From contig CP144169.1 of assembly GCA_039636785.1 (NCBI GenBank), positions 4,030,001 to 4,094,000 of the forward strand: DNA of 64,000 bases. Direction: 5' to 3'. This DNA comes from Micrococcaceae bacterium Sec5.7 (GTDB lineage Bacteria; Actinomycetota; Actinomycetes; Actinomycetales; Micrococcaceae). The translations under genes were made by a program, and so were the position numbers. Below the pieces are notes generated by a model, which was not told the DNA's origin, did not search any database, and worked only from the letters and a program-made list of their open reading frames with translations. Of the stretch, positions 49,328-59,193 are shown one piece after another (positions within the stretch are counted from its first letter, which is position 1; every line of letters starts with the position of its first letter).

Positions 49328-50722
49328 CTACCTGGGGGGTGCGATCACGACGAGGGCGGCAGTGACCACGAGCACCCCGGACGCGATCGTGGCCTCGGCC
49401 ATCAGCCCCGTCAGCAGAGATTTCGTGGGAGTAGGTGCCAGGGACTGGTCGGGCGGATCCGGACGGGGAACGGGCATCCCGGGGGTACCGGCCGGCAGGT
49501 GGCGTTTGACCCAGCGGCGGGCCAGGTTACTCACCGGAATAAGGGCGGCAACTCCGGACAGCTTGACGAGCAAGAGCCCCCCGAACGCGCTTCCGGTGAG
49601 GGCGTTGACCGTGCCCACCTCCCGCCAGGCCATGAACACTCCGGTGACCACGAGGGCGGCCACGGAGGCCAGGGCCACGCGGGAAAATCGGGGGAGCACC
49701 GCCGCAAGGTCCGGCGCCCGTTCGGCCGGGCGCAGTGCCACCAGGATCAGGGCAAGGCCACCCAGCCATACCGTCATGGCCAGGGTGTGCACAAAATTTG
49801 CGGCCATCGCCACTTCCGAACCGTCGCCGGACGCAGAGTGGCCTGCCAGGGGCCAGGTGGCGACGAGCGCCACGGTGGACACAGTCGCGGCTCCGAGCAG
49901 AACACGCCGTGGGCGCGTAGGGGCGTGGGCCGACCGGGACAGGGCGGCTACGAGCGCCACGGCGAAGCCGAGCAGCAAGTAAGAGCGAAGGGCGTAAACC
50001 TGGTCGAATCGGCGCGAGTGCGTGTCCAGCTTGTCGGGCGCGGACCACAGCGCGCTGAACGGCTCTCCGCTGGCCCATATGCCCTGCAGCACCATTGTGC
50101 CAACGGTGCTGAGAGCCAGGAGGGACAGGCCGGTGATGGTCAGAGCTCTGGCCCGCCGGTCGGCCAGCCCGGCGGGCCACTGCCCGAGCGTGACCAGCAG
50201 TACCCCTGGGCCCAGCAACAGACCCACGTATCCGGCCCAGCGCAGAACCCCCAGCAGAACCCCGGCGAGGTCGTTGCGGCCGTTTTCGGGCGCCGTTCCC
50301 CGCACCACGCTGGCATGGCCCACAGAGAACTGGTACGAGCCGGACTCCAAATGGGTGTCGGCGGAGCCGGCGCTCCAATTGACGGTGTAGGTGCCCTCGG
50401 CAAGCCCGGACCGCAGCCCGAACTCGATAACGGCTTGCTGGGGATCGCTGGAACTCGGATGTCCGACGTCGACGCGGTTGAACCGGTCATCGAACACCTC
50501 GATCACGTCGTCGTTCACCTCGACCGGCTCACTGAACGTAAGGGTGATAGCCGAAGGCTGTGCGGCCAGTACCGCGCCGGGTGCCGGGTCGCTGGACCGG
50601 AGTTCGGCGTGCGCGGCGGCGCTGCCCGCGGGCAGGATCAAAAGCATTGCTGTGGCGGCGGCAGCAAGCATGCCCCGCACCAAACGACCCGCCGTGGCTG
50701 CACCCCGGGAACCCTGCTTCAT
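49328..50722 (-). CDS. CopC-CopD fusion copper-resistance/uptake protein
   Basis: A 464-residue protein. After a signal peptide (AAAATAMLLILPAGSAAA) the mature CopC domain starts with HAELRSSDPAPGAVLAAQPS; the N-terminal His and a later DTHLESG motif are the Cu(II) ligands of CopC. From residue ~155 there are about eight membrane segments of a CopD domain, with conserved FVHTLAMTVWLGGLALILVA. Fused CopC-CopD proteins move copper across the membrane. Divergent from the small exported protein and giant copper oxidase, which argues for a copper delivery role for that oxidase. Confidence 0.9.
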   Translation of the reverse strand: MKQGSRGAATAGRLVRGMLAAAATAMLLILPAGSAAAHAELRSSDPAPGAVLAAQPSAITLTFSEPVEVNDDVIEVFDDRFNRVDVGHPSSSDPQQAVIEFGLRSGLAEGTYTVNWSAGSADTHLESGSYQFSVGHASVVRGTAPENGRNDLAGVLLGVLRWAGYVGLLLGPGVLLVTLGQWPAGLADRRARALTITGLSLLALSTVGTMVLQGIWASGEPFSALWSAPDKLDTHSRRFDQVYALRSYLLLGFAVALVAALSRSAHAPTRPRRVLLGAATVSTVALVATWPLAGHSASGDGSEVAMAANFVHTLAMTVWLGGLALILVALRPAERAPDLAAVLPRFSRVALASVAALVVTGVFMAWREVGTVNALTGSAFGGLLLVKLSGVAALIPVSNLARRWVKRHLPAGTPGMPVPRPDPPDQSLAPTPTKSLLTGLMAEATIASGVLVVTAALVVIAPPR

Positions 50723-50843
50723 TCCTGAATCCTACGGGTGCTCCCCGCGCGTCGGAAGACGGGGAGCGGGGGGAGTGCATGTGGGGGCTGCGCCACAGCA
50801 TTTCTCCAAGGTCTTCACAAGGTTGCCGGTGGACTATGTGCTC

Positions 50844-51398
50844 ATGAACCGGACCGGACCGTCTGCTGCCTTCAAGCGGTGGGCATGGGCGCTGACTGTC
50901 GCGCTCTGCTTCGCCACCGCACTTGGCGGCTGGCGTGCGGCCGCGACGATAGCCGGGCCACCGGATCCGTCCACCCTTGCGGTGAACGGCGCCTCCTATT
51001 CCGTCACCCGTGCGGAGCAAGTCAAAGGGCTGTCAGATACGGACCTGGCCGGGATGTCACACGGAATTCAGAGCCTGGTCACCGATGATCAGGCTCTGAT
51101 CAATCTCCACGTGGTGGTCGCCGCCGGCGACTCGCCGGCCTCCTACGACGCCAGCGTGCTCCGTGTCTTCGCAGTCGGTTCGCCGAAGGGATACCCCCCG
51201 GTAGGCGGCATCATTGCTCCAGGCCGTCTGAGGCCGCATTCCCGCGTCGAAGGCTTCCTCTCGTTCGTCGTTCCGCGCGACGGTGCCCGGATCGTCCTCC
51301 GGGCTCCGGGGAACTCCGACGATGTTCCGCTCCTCGAAGTAGATGTGGCCCCGGCCGGCGCCGGGGGGCATATGCATCCGTCCTCGCATTCCCCTTAG
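50844..51398 (+). CDS. Membrane-anchored small exported protein, putative partner of the giant copper oxidase
   Basis: A 184-residue protein: cytoplasmic basic N-terminus, one membrane segment (RWAWALTVALCFATALGGWR), and an exported β-rich domain (TLAVNGASYSVTRAEQVKGL, LINLHVVVAAGDSP, PHSRVEGFLSFVVPRDGARI, DDVPLLEVDVA) ending in a His/Met-rich tail GGHMHPSSHSP that could bind copper. No named family. It lies 12 bp before the giant oxidase in the same direction, so they are almost surely co-expressed. ATG 50844 is chosen; GTG 50838 is possible. Confidence 0.65.
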   Translation: MNRTGPSAAFKRWAWALTVALCFATALGGWRAAATIAGPPDPSTLAVNGASYSVTRAEQVKGLSDTDLAGMSHGIQSLVTDDQALINLHVVVAAGDSPASYDASVLRVFAVGSPKGYPPVGGIIAPGRLRPHSRVEGFLSFVVPRDGARIVLRAPGNSDDVPLLEVDVAPAGAGGHMHPSSHSP

Positions 51399-51410
51399 AA
51401 CCGTCATCGA

Positions 51411-54400
51411 ATGAAGGCGACCCCAATGCCTGCTATCAGAAGTGCATCGAGTTTCCGGCGGCCGCTCGCCGGTGATTTGGTTCTGGCCGTCCTCATGGGA
51501 TCGGCAGGGGCGGGCTGGCTGGCCTGGCTCCAGATGGCCGGTGGAGGTGGCCCGTACGATCAGGCATCACTGCTGGAGACCGCCGTCGCGGTCACCGCGT
51601 TCAGCCTCCCGCTGGTACTTTTCGCCGTTCCGCTGACGCTTCGGGCTCTGCGCCACGCCGAGACACCCTTTTCCACATCCGCGTTTTCCACCATCGCGGG
51701 AGGACTGCTTTGCGCGCCCGTGGCGGCGGGGGCCATGTCGGCGGGAAATCAGCTGCGCCTGGTCCTGTTCGACCAAGAGCCTCCAGGGCTTCCGGTGGCC
51801 ACGATGGTGGGGGATGCACTCAGCCTCCTGGTGGTCCTCCTGCCCGTATCCGGGCTCGCGGTTGCGGCGCGGCATCTTCTTGATTCGAGGCAGCCGCGTC
51901 CGCGCGCCGGAATCAGCTCTTCGGCCCGCACTGCCCTGGCCATGGGGCTGGCGCTCACCACCGGGCTGGGCACAACATTCCTGACGGCGATTCCCGCTGC
52001 GGCGGTAGCCAGCGCTCATGTCACCGCAGCTACCGGGGTGTGTCCCGGCGCGGCCCCCCAACGCTCCTACGACGTCCAGTCGATCAACGTCAACATACCC
52101 ATCAACCGCTTTGGAGACCATGACCCCAAGGGCCGCATGTACGTGCTCACGAGCCGCCTGGCCGCGGTGCGGGCCGAAGAGGCGAGCCAGAAAGTGTCCA
52201 TCGGTCTGCGTGACGATGCCATCCAGCCGCTTGTCATCCGCGCCAACGAAGGGGATTGTCTGAGCATAAAGTTCACAAACAATGCCGACGGCGGCGACTT
52301 CGGGGTACACGTCGACGGACTGGCCTTCGACGCCGCGTCCTCCGGGGACGCCATCGGGCGCAACGCCGCCTCCAGCGTTGCCAAAGGCGCCTCCCGCACC
52401 TACACGTTCTACGTGCCAAATGACAAAACCCTAGAAGGCGCCCACTACCTGCATCCGGGACCGGGCTTCCGTGATCAAATAAACCACGGACTCTTCGGGT
52501 CGGTGGTCGTGGAGCCCCCGGGGTCGGTGTACCTGGACCCGAACGCTGTCGACGAGGAGCACTCGGCCCCGCTGGAATCGGGTTGGGAGGCAATCATCCG
52601 GCCTGCCGGTGCCCCCGAGTTCCGGGAAAACGTCCAGCTGTACCACGAGATAGGTAATGAAGACGAGACGGATGCAGTGTTGCAGGCCAACGGCGTCCCC
52701 GTCCCGTTCACCGACCCGCATACGAGCTCCTACCGGCCCGACACGAGGGCCATCAACTACCGGTCCGAGGGATTTTTCGACCGGTTGAACGTTGCCCCGC
52801 TGCAGGAGGCCCACGCTTACGCCTCGTACACGTTCGGCGATCCCTCGACTCCCATGCCGCGTGGCTACCGGGCTGACCCGACCAAGTTCAGGATCCTGCA
52901 CGCCGGCTCGGAAATGTTCCACGTGTTCCACATGCACGGCGGCGGAATCCGATGGCGGTTCAACCCGGTGGCTGACACCACGTACAACTATGCCGACACC
53001 GGCTTAAACAAGCATCCGCTGGAGGCCTCCGACTCAGAACGGCTGGACTCGCAGGCGTTCGGCCCCGGCGAATCCTACAACCTGGAGATCGAGGGCGGCG
53101 CCGGCGGCGTCCAGCAGGGTGCCGGTGACTTCCTGTTCCACTGCCACATCGCGGAACACTACGTCTCGGGCATGTGGAGTTTCTGGCGGGTCTACGACAC
53201 AAGGCAGAGCGATTTTGCACCACTGGCAGACCGAGCCGCGGCAGGCAAGGCCCCGTCGTTCCCCGTTGACTCCAGCCGGCTCATCGGCAGGACCTACAAC
53301 GGCCAGACTGTGACGGCCGGGAACCTGGCCAGCTGGATCCGCCCCCAGCTGCCGCCGCCGGGCGTCCGTAGGAACTCCATGGACGGTGCGGTGTGGAACT
53401 GGTCCACCAACCCCGCCAAGCCCACCCAGTACCTGGGCGAACCGGAGGACACAAGAGCCTACGCGGACTACTACAACAATCCGAACCAGCCAGGCCACCC
53501 CACGGCGCTGCCGGACGATACGTTCGTGGGCAACCGTCCGGTTCTGCTGTTCAACCCCGACAACGGACGCCCCGCGTACCCCATGATGAGGCCGCACGTG
53601 GGAATGCGCCCCCCGTTCTCGCCGAACGGACACTCCGGCGCGCCGTACCTGGGGGAGATGGGCGATGCCCCGGCCGCTAACGTGACACCCACTCATCTGG
53701 ACCCGTTCGCGGGCCGCAGCGACGCAATCTGCCCGGCGAAACAGGCTAACGGAGCGCCGACCATACTGCGCCGCTTTAACGTGGTCGCGGTTGAACACCC
53801 GGTGAAGGTATCACCCACCATCACCGACCCGGCCGGCATGATCTTCGTCCTGGCTCACGACAAGAAGGCCGTGCTCGAAGGTACCAAGCCCTTCGAGCCT
53901 CTGGCGCTGCGGACCAACGTCGGGGAGTGCGACGCGGTCACGCTGACCAGCGAGCTGACCGATGCAAACGCCGCCGATCATTTCTCCCAGGTCAATATTC
54001 ACATCCACCATGTGCAGTTCGACACCCAGGCCTCGGATGGCGTCATCTCGGGCATGTCGTACGAGCAGGCCGTCCGTCCCTACAAGGTGGAGGACCCGCA
54101 GCTGACCGCCGCCGCCGCAGCCGGCGACACCGTGCTGCACCTGTCCAACGTCGCTAAATTCCAGGTCGGTGTGAGCATCGGCGTGGGATTGGGCACTGAG
54201 GGCCCTGCGGCTACCGGTACCGCTAATGCCGGCCAGTCCGGTCGTGGTCCGGAGATTCGCGTACTCACCGCCGTCAATGTGGCGGCGCGGACGGTGACCC
54301 TGGCCGCACCGCTTCAGCAGAAGCACCCGATCGGGCAGTGGGCCGGCACCGAGTTCGTGCAGTACCGCTGGTACCCGGATGTGAACCTTGACAACATCTT

Positions 54401-56489
54401 CTTCCACGACCATGTTGACGGCATCCACACCTGGGCCCACGGGCTGGTCGGCCAGCTCATCACCGAGCCCAAGGGCTCGACCTATCACGATCCGCGAACC
54501 GGAGCGCTCGCTGACTCGGGCACGATCGTCGACGTTCACACGAACAACCCTGTAGCCGCCGCCGCCGGAGTGCGCGGAAGCTTCCGCGAGATGGCGCTGT
54601 GGACCATGGACAAAGGCATCGGGAAGGAAAACGACTCGATGCTCAATCTGCGGGCCAACCCGCTGGCGGACAGGGTGGGACCCCCGTCGCTGGCGTTCAG
54701 CTCCTTCGCGCACGGTGATCCCTTGACCCCCTTGCCCAGGGCATACGCCGGTGACCCCTTCGTGATCCGGGCCATCAGTGTCGCGCCGACGGTGGACACG
54801 CTGCACGTGGACGGCCACACCTTTGGCTATGAGAACCGCTACGTGGACAGTGCCGGGAACACCGAGGGCAGCGCAACGGACACTCTGCACTACGGGATCT
54901 CGGAGAAGTATTCACTGATCCTCAAGGGAGGGGCTGGAGGCACGAACCACCTGCCAGGGGACTACCTGTACTTTAACGGCATCGACCGGCGGATCACGGA
55001 TGGCGCCTGGGGCATCATCCGGGTACTCAAGGGCCGCGTCACCGCCGATCCCACCGACGCGAACTACCTGCAACCGCTCCCCGGCTCAACCCCGCCGAAC
55101 GCACCCGCCTTGCCGGTTAAGACAGGCGGCGCCCCACCCGAACCGGTGAACACCGGCTCACCCTGCCCATCGCCGGCCAAACCCCACAACGTCAGTCTCA
55201 CCGCCGTGAGGGTCCGCAACGTGGACAACTCCGTCCGGTTCGCCTACGTGCCTACCAGCCAGGCCAAGGCCGTGACCGCCGGCACTGCCCAGCCGGAGCC
55301 ATTGGTGCTGCACTTGCTGCAAGGCGAGTGCGTGAGGGTCTCGGTCACTAACCAAACGGGGCAGAGCCGGGTGTCGTTCCACCTTGCCGGGATTGCCACC
55401 GACACCGCCTCCAGCGGAGCTGATGTGGGCTGGAACCCCGAGACCAGTATCGCCAACGGCCGCACCCGCATTTACACCTACTACGTCGACAACCCGAAGG
55501 TGGCTGGCGGCAGCATTGCCGATCTGGGCGGAGGGCTGGACAAGGAAGGACTCTACGGTGCCTACACCGTTGCGGCCGCCGGATCCACGATCACCAATCC
55601 GGCCACAGGCGCGATAACCGACGTCGGTGCTTCCGTCGACGTGCATCCCAGCGGCCAGCCCGCTTACCGTGACTTCACTCTGGTACTGGCTGACGACGAA
55701 AAACAAATCGGTGCCAGCTTCATGCCGTACCCCGTCAGCGTCGACAAGGCGGGCTCCGTGAGAGTCAACTATCAGCAGTCTCCTCGCGATGACAGACGCT
55801 CAGATGCCTTTAGCTCAGCGGCATTCGGTGATCCGACCACACCCGTTCTGAGCGCCTACGCAGGCGATCCGATGGTTGTCCACGTCCTCGTCGCACCCGG
55901 GAGCGAACAGATGCACGCCTTTAACCTGGGCGGTGTGTCCTTCTCGCTGGATCCGAATATCGCAAACGCCGATTCTGCCGAAACCCGCGGCGTCGGACCG
56001 TGGGAGATGCTCACTGCCAATATCTCAGGGGGCGCCGGAGGAGCGGCACATGCGCCAGGCGATTACTTCTACGGGGACATGCGGCGGGTATTTACCCAGG
56101 CCGGCATGTGGGGCCTCCAGCGGATTCTGCCCGTGCCAGCCACCTGCCCGGTATCCGGGGAGGGCATCCAATGCCTGGAAGGACTCACAGCGGGCAGCGG
56201 CGGCACCTCAACGCTGCCGGCCGCCCTCGCTGTCGGCGGTGTCAACCCGGCACGTGTGCCAAGCGGGATTTCGGCGCCAACGGCACGACTGTTGCTGATG
56301 GTGACCTGTGGGCAACCCCCGGCTCCGGCTTCGCGGCCCGTTGGTGCTCCGCAGAGTCGGGCCGTCCTGCCCTGTGGTGGAGGGCTGCTTCCCGGACAGC
56401 CTCTGGTAAGCCGGCCCATAGGAACTCCCGGGTCCCACCACGCCCAACAGAGACTTCGAGAAAGGGGACTCCCGCGCCGCGTCGTTTGA
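51411..56489 (+). CDS. Giant membrane-anchored multi-module multicopper oxidase
   Basis: 1692 residues. The first ~200 form about five membrane helices (VLAVLMGSAGAGWLAWLQ; VAVTAFSLPLVLFAVPLTL; MVGDALSLLVVLLPVSGLAV). Then come three tandem copper-oxidase-like modules. Module 1 (about 205-650): VHVDGLAFDAASSG, HYLHPGPGFRDQINHGLFG, FHVFHMHGGGIRW, and the full FLFHCHIAEHYVSGMW. Module 2 (about 770-1210): VNIHIHHVQFDTQASDGVIS, FFHDHVDGIHTWAHGLVG, LHVDGHTFGYENR. Module 3 (about 1240-1590) keeps the fold (FHLAGIATDTASSGADVG, MHAFNLGGVSFSL) but has lost most His ligands. This six-cupredoxin layout resembles MnxG-type Mn(II) oxidases; the activity is unproven. The last ~100 residues look non-native and may follow a frameshift. 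Confidence 0.85.
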   Translation: MKATPMPAIRSASSFRRPLAGDLVLAVLMGSAGAGWLAWLQMAGGGGPYDQASLLETAVAVTAFSLPLVLFAVPLTLRALRHAETPFSTSAFSTIAGGLLCAPVAAGAMSAGNQLRLVLFDQEPPGLPVATMVGDALSLLVVLLPVSGLAVAARHLLDSRQPRPRAGISSSARTALAMGLALTTGLGTTFLTAIPAAAVASAHVTAATGVCPGAAPQRSYDVQSINVNIPINRFGDHDPKGRMYVLTSRLAAVRAEEASQKVSIGLRDDAIQPLVIRANEGDCLSIKFTNNADGGDFGVHVDGLAFDAASSGDAIGRNAASSVAKGASRTYTFYVPNDKTLEGAHYLHPGPGFRDQINHGLFGSVVVEPPGSVYLDPNAVDEEHSAPLESGWEAIIRPAGAPEFRENVQLYHEIGNEDETDAVLQANGVPVPFTDPHTSSYRPDTRAINYRSEGFFDRLNVAPLQEAHAYASYTFGDPSTPMPRGYRADPTKFRILHAGSEMFHVFHMHGGGIRWRFNPVADTTYNYADTGLNKHPLEASDSERLDSQAFGPGESYNLEIEGGAGGVQQGAGDFLFHCHIAEHYVSGMWSFWRVYDTRQSDFAPLADRAAAGKAPSFPVDSSRLIGRTYNGQTVTAGNLASWIRPQLPPPGVRRNSMDGAVWNWSTNPAKPTQYLGEPEDTRAYADYYNNPNQPGHPTALPDDTFVGNRPVLLFNPDNGRPAYPMMRPHVGMRPPFSPNGHSGAPYLGEMGDAPAANVTPTHLDPFAGRSDAICPAKQANGAPTILRRFNVVAVEHPVKVSPTITDPAGMIFVLAHDKKAVLEGTKPFEPLALRTNVGECDAVTLTSELTDANAADHFSQVNIHIHHVQFDTQASDGVISGMSYEQAVRPYKVEDPQLTAAAAAGDTVLHLSNVAKFQVGVSIGVGLGTEGPAATGTANAGQSGRGPEIRVLTAVNVAARTVTLAAPLQQKHPIGQWAGTEFVQYRWYPDVNLDNIFFHDHVDGIHTWAHGLVGQLITEPKGSTYHDPRTGALADSGTIVDVHTNNPVAAAAGVRGSFREMALWTMDKGIGKENDSMLNLRANPLADRVGPPSLAFSSFAHGDPLTPLPRAYAGDPFVIRAISVAPTVDTLHVDGHTFGYENRYVDSAGNTEGSATDTLHYGISEKYSLILKGGAGGTNHLPGDYLYFNGIDRRITDGAWGIIRVLKGRVTADPTDANYLQPLPGSTPPNAPALPVKTGGAPPEPVNTGSPCPSPAKPHNVSLTAVRVRNVDNSVRFAYVPTSQAKAVTAGTAQPEPLVLHLLQGECVRVSVTNQTGQSRVSFHLAGIATDTASSGADVGWNPETSIANGRTRIYTYYVDNPKVAGGSIADLGGGLDKEGLYGAYTVAAAGSTITNPATGAITDVGASVDVHPSGQPAYRDFTLVLADDEKQIGASFMPYPVSVDKAGSVRVNYQQSPRDDRRSDAFSSAAFGDPTTPVLSAYAGDPMVVHVLVAPGSEQMHAFNLGGVSFSLDPNIANADSAETRGVGPWEMLTANISGGAGGAAHAPGDYFYGDMRRVFTQAGMWGLQRILPVPATCPVSGEGIQCLEGLTAGSGGTSTLPAALAVGGVNPARVPSGISAPTARLLLMVTCGQPPAPASRPVGAPQSRAVLPCGGGLLPGQPLVSRPIGTPGSHHAQQRLRERGLPRRVV

Positions 56490-56661
56490 CGCGGTCAGTG
56501 GGCCGGCGGCCGGTGGGGCACGCCGTCAACCACAATATCCTGCGGCAAAACCACCGGAATAAATACCGACGCAGTGGAGCCACGGCCCCGTCGGATGAGC
56601 CTGCCGGGACACCGTACTTCGGACGGCGCGGCGCCCCAGGCGCCCCACGTAGACTGGCAGG

Positions 56662-57480
56662 ATGCGGCTGGTAGCGAGTGATATTGACGGAACAATTCTT
56701 GGGCACGACGGAAAAATCAGTGACCGCACCATCCGCGCCTTCCACGCCTGCCGTGAGGCCGGCGTCGAACTTGTTTTTGTCACCGGGCGGCCGCCGCGAT
56801 GGCTGCACCCGCTCCAGGACCAGCTGGGCCACACCGGAACCGTGATCTGCTCCAACGGCGCCGTGGTGTGGGATCTCGAGGCGGACACCCTGGTCTCCGC
56901 CAGGGCGCTCGGCATGGATGACGTGCTGGAAATCCGCAGGATCGTCAAGAACCTGCGGCCGTCCGCCCTGTTTGCCGCCGAAACCCTCACCGGATTCCAC
57001 CTGGAACCGGGCTTCATCGAGAATGAGTCCAGCGAGCTCCTGACCGAATTCACACCGGCGCCGCTCACTGACACGCTGACAGCGGAGGATTCCGTGGTGA
57101 AGTTTCTGGCAGTGGTCCGGGAGGGAACGGCCGATCAGTTCCTCGCAGAGGTGACTCCCGCCGTCGCGCATCTTGCCGCCGCCACACACTCGGCGCCCAC
57201 GGTGGCGCTCCTGGAACTGTCCCTGCCGGGCGTCAACAAGGCCGTGGCGCTGGCCGAATACGCCACGTCGCTGGGGATCAAAGCCGCGGATGTGGTGGCC
57301 TTCGGCGACATGCCCAACGACATCGAGATGCTCCGCTGGGCCGGCGACGGTTACGCCATGGCCAGCGGCCACCCGGAGGCCATCCGTGCCGCCGGCCAGC
57401 AGGCTCCGCATTTTGACGACGACGGCGTGGCCCAGATTCTCGAGGCCAAGCTCGCCGCGCTCGGGTTGAGACTTCCCTAG
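56662..57480 (+). CDS. HAD-superfamily (Cof-type) phosphatase
   Basis: A 272-residue HAD hydrolase of the Cof/IIB subfamily: LVASDIDGTILGHDGKISDR (nucleophile and acid/base Asp in DIDGT), FVTGRPPRW, and the C-terminal motif VVAFGDMPNDIEMLRWAGDG with the GDxxND metal ligands. Acts on sugar phosphates or FMN-like substrates; specificity unknown. Start ATG at 56662 gives the usual N-terminus. Confidence 0.93.
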   Translation: MRLVASDIDGTILGHDGKISDRTIRAFHACREAGVELVFVTGRPPRWLHPLQDQLGHTGTVICSNGAVVWDLEADTLVSARALGMDDVLEIRRIVKNLRPSALFAAETLTGFHLEPGFIENESSELLTEFTPAPLTDTLTAEDSVVKFLAVVREGTADQFLAEVTPAVAHLAAATHSAPTVALLELSLPGVNKAVALAEYATSLGIKAADVVAFGDMPNDIEMLRWAGDGYAMASGHPEAIRAAGQQAPHFDDDGVAQILEAKLAALGLRLP

Positions 57481-57534
57481 GCCCGCGTTCCGTATTTGCC
57501 ATCCGATTCCCAGCTGACATCCAACTCTCGTTCA

Positions 57535-57561
57535 TCTTGGCTGACTAGGCTCAGACCAAGA
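57535..57561. promoter_or_regulatory. Stem-loop upstream of small conserved ORF
   Basis: TCTTGGCTGA and TCAGACCAAGA form a stem with one bulged A around a CTAGGC loop, about 30 bases before the ATG at 57590. May be an operator or 5' leader hairpin. Confidence 0.4.
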
Positions 57562-57589
57562 CAACGGTTGGCGGCACGATGGGGGAGTC

Positions 57590-57841
57590 ATGGCCAGGTA
57601 TGCGAATGAAAGTCAGGCCGAGCAGCCGCTGCGCCGGGTAGAGCCGGACGCCCACTGGAAAAACCTGCGGGAAGGCGACCGCGTCCGGGTCCGCCTGACG
57701 CCCGGGTACGAAACAGCAGGACTGGTGGATGCCGTCACCTGGGACCACACCGCCGTCTGGGTGGATCTCGACGGCGGCCGCGGCCGCACGCTGCTGCACT
57801 GCAGCGACGGCGTGGAAATCCTCCCGCAGCCCTGGGACTAG
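57590..57841 (+). CDS. Small conserved hypothetical protein
   Basis: An 83-residue basic-acidic protein: RVEPDAHWKNLREGDRVRVR, LTPGYETAGLVDAVTWDHTA, VWVDLDGGRGRTLLHCSDGV. The β-strand rich pattern (DRVRVRL...GLVDAVT...VWVDLDGG) resembles a small SH3/KOW-like barrel. Clear coding bias and a ribosome site (GGGGGAG) support it. Its stop overlaps the antisense end of the cyclodeaminase remnant. Confidence 0.65.
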   Translation: MARYANESQAEQPLRRVEPDAHWKNLREGDRVRVRLTPGYETAGLVDAVTWDHTAVWVDLDGGRGRTLLHCSDGVEILPQPWD

Positions 57842-58284
57842 ATCCGGCCAGGCAGGCGCCTACCGGCGGGCAGGCTCCGGCTGCCGGTCGGGACCCCTGC
57901 GGCAACCACCAGATCCTGCCAGGACATCCCATTGCCCTTGAAAACGTTCGGACGGTCCTCGGCGCGGGCAGCACGCCCCAGGAGCACTTCCCGGATGGGG
58001 GTCAGCTGCTCTGCGTTGAGGGTGCCGTCGGCGATTCCCATGGTGACGTCGCCGGCTTCGGCGAGTGCCGACGTCGTGCATTCAACAAAGACCGCCGATC
58101 TGCCCATCAGGGCTGAATCCAGCTCACGCCGGTCCGTTTCGTGCGATCCGATGGCGAGCACGCAGGCCCCGTCCGCCACCAGTGAACCGTCGAACAATGG
58201 CGCTCCGGCAGTGGTGCAGCAGACGATGATGTCCGCCCGGCAACATCTGTGGCCGTGCCGGGCCGACGGCCCCCGTAATGTCAT
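57838..58284 (-). pseudogene. Ornithine cyclodeaminase/μ-crystallin family, C-terminal fragment
   Basis: The frame encodes ADIIVCCTTAGAPLFDGSLV, ACVLAIGSHETDRRELDSAL, VFVECTTSALAEAGDVTMGI, RPNVFKGNGMSWQDLVVAAG, the second half of the Rossmann domain of this family. The N-terminal ~170 residues, including substrate Lys and the GxGxxG motif, are absent; the sequence before residue ~15 is unrelated. A decayed gene. Confidence 0.75.
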
Positions 58285-58368
58285 CGGAGCTGAAGTGCCG
58301 GGGCTGTGCCGCCATCCTGGCTCCCGTCTGCGGGCGTGGCCTTGCCCCGTGGTTGGTACGCTTCAAAA

Positions 58369-59193
58369 GTGACTGAGTCTCTACCGTACTTCGGCCCGGC
58401 CGGTGGTTCACGTGCTGATGGTTCACGTGCCGGGGCCGTGCCCCCGGTAGCGATGGCCCACCGCGGTTTCTCGCGTGACGGGCTGGAGAACTCGATGGCC
58501 GCGTTCCGCGCCGCCGTCGGACTTGGCTACCGCTACCTGGAAACGGACGTCCACACCACCTCCGACGGCGTGCTCCTGCTCTTCCACGACGAAACCCTGG
58601 ACCGGGTCACTGACGGGCGTGGCCGGATCTCCGAACTCACGGCTGCCGAGGTGGCGAAGGCGCGGATCGGCGGGCGTGAGGCCGTGCCCCTGTTTGATGA
58701 GCTGGTTCTTGCCTTCCCGGAGGCCCGCCTCAACCTGGACGTCAAGGACTGGGACTCCGTGCACAGCCTTTCTGCCGCGATCGAAAGCCACGGCGTTCAT
58801 GACCGCGTGCTGGTGGCCAGCTTTTCAGACCGCCGACGCCGGGCGGTGCTGAAACTGCTCAGCCGCCGGACGGCGTCGTCCGCGGGGATGGTATCCAATG
58901 CCTTGTTTGTGGCGCTGGGTCCCTTGCTGCCGGTCGCGTGGCTGGGACGCGTACTCCGCAGCGTTTTGCGCGACGTCGACGCCTTGCAGGTGCCCGTCCG
59001 CTACGGCCTTGTCCGGGTGGTGACGCCGGGCTTTGTCCGGCGCGCGCACGCCCTGGGCCTGTTTGTGCACGTCTGGACCATCAATGAGCCAGCCGAAATG
59101 CACCGGCTGCTGGATCTGGGCGTGGACGGCATTTTCACGGACCGCGCCGACCTGCTGAAGAAAGTGCTGCAGGACCGCGGGGAGTGGAGCTGA
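58369..59193 (+). CDS. Glycerophosphodiester phosphodiesterase
   Basis: A 274-residue GDPD enzyme starting with GTG. Signature AMAHRGFSRDGLENSMAAFR (catalytic HR...EN), GYRYLETDVHTTSDGVLLLF with E-x-D metal ligands, and HDETLDRVTDGRGR (second catalytic His), then LNLDVKDWDS and the C-terminal VHVWTINEPAEMHRLLDLGV. Hydrolyses glycerophosphodiesters to glycerol-3-phosphate. No signal peptide, so cytoplasmic. Confidence 0.93.
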   Translation: MTESLPYFGPAGGSRADGSRAGAVPPVAMAHRGFSRDGLENSMAAFRAAVGLGYRYLETDVHTTSDGVLLLFHDETLDRVTDGRGRISELTAAEVAKARIGGREAVPLFDELVLAFPEARLNLDVKDWDSVHSLSAAIESHGVHDRVLVASFSDRRRRAVLKLLSRRTASSAGMVSNALFVALGPLLPVAWLGRVLRSVLRDVDALQVPVRYGLVRVVTPGFVRRAHALGLFVHVWTINEPAEMHRLLDLGVDGIFTDRADLLKKVLQDRGEWS

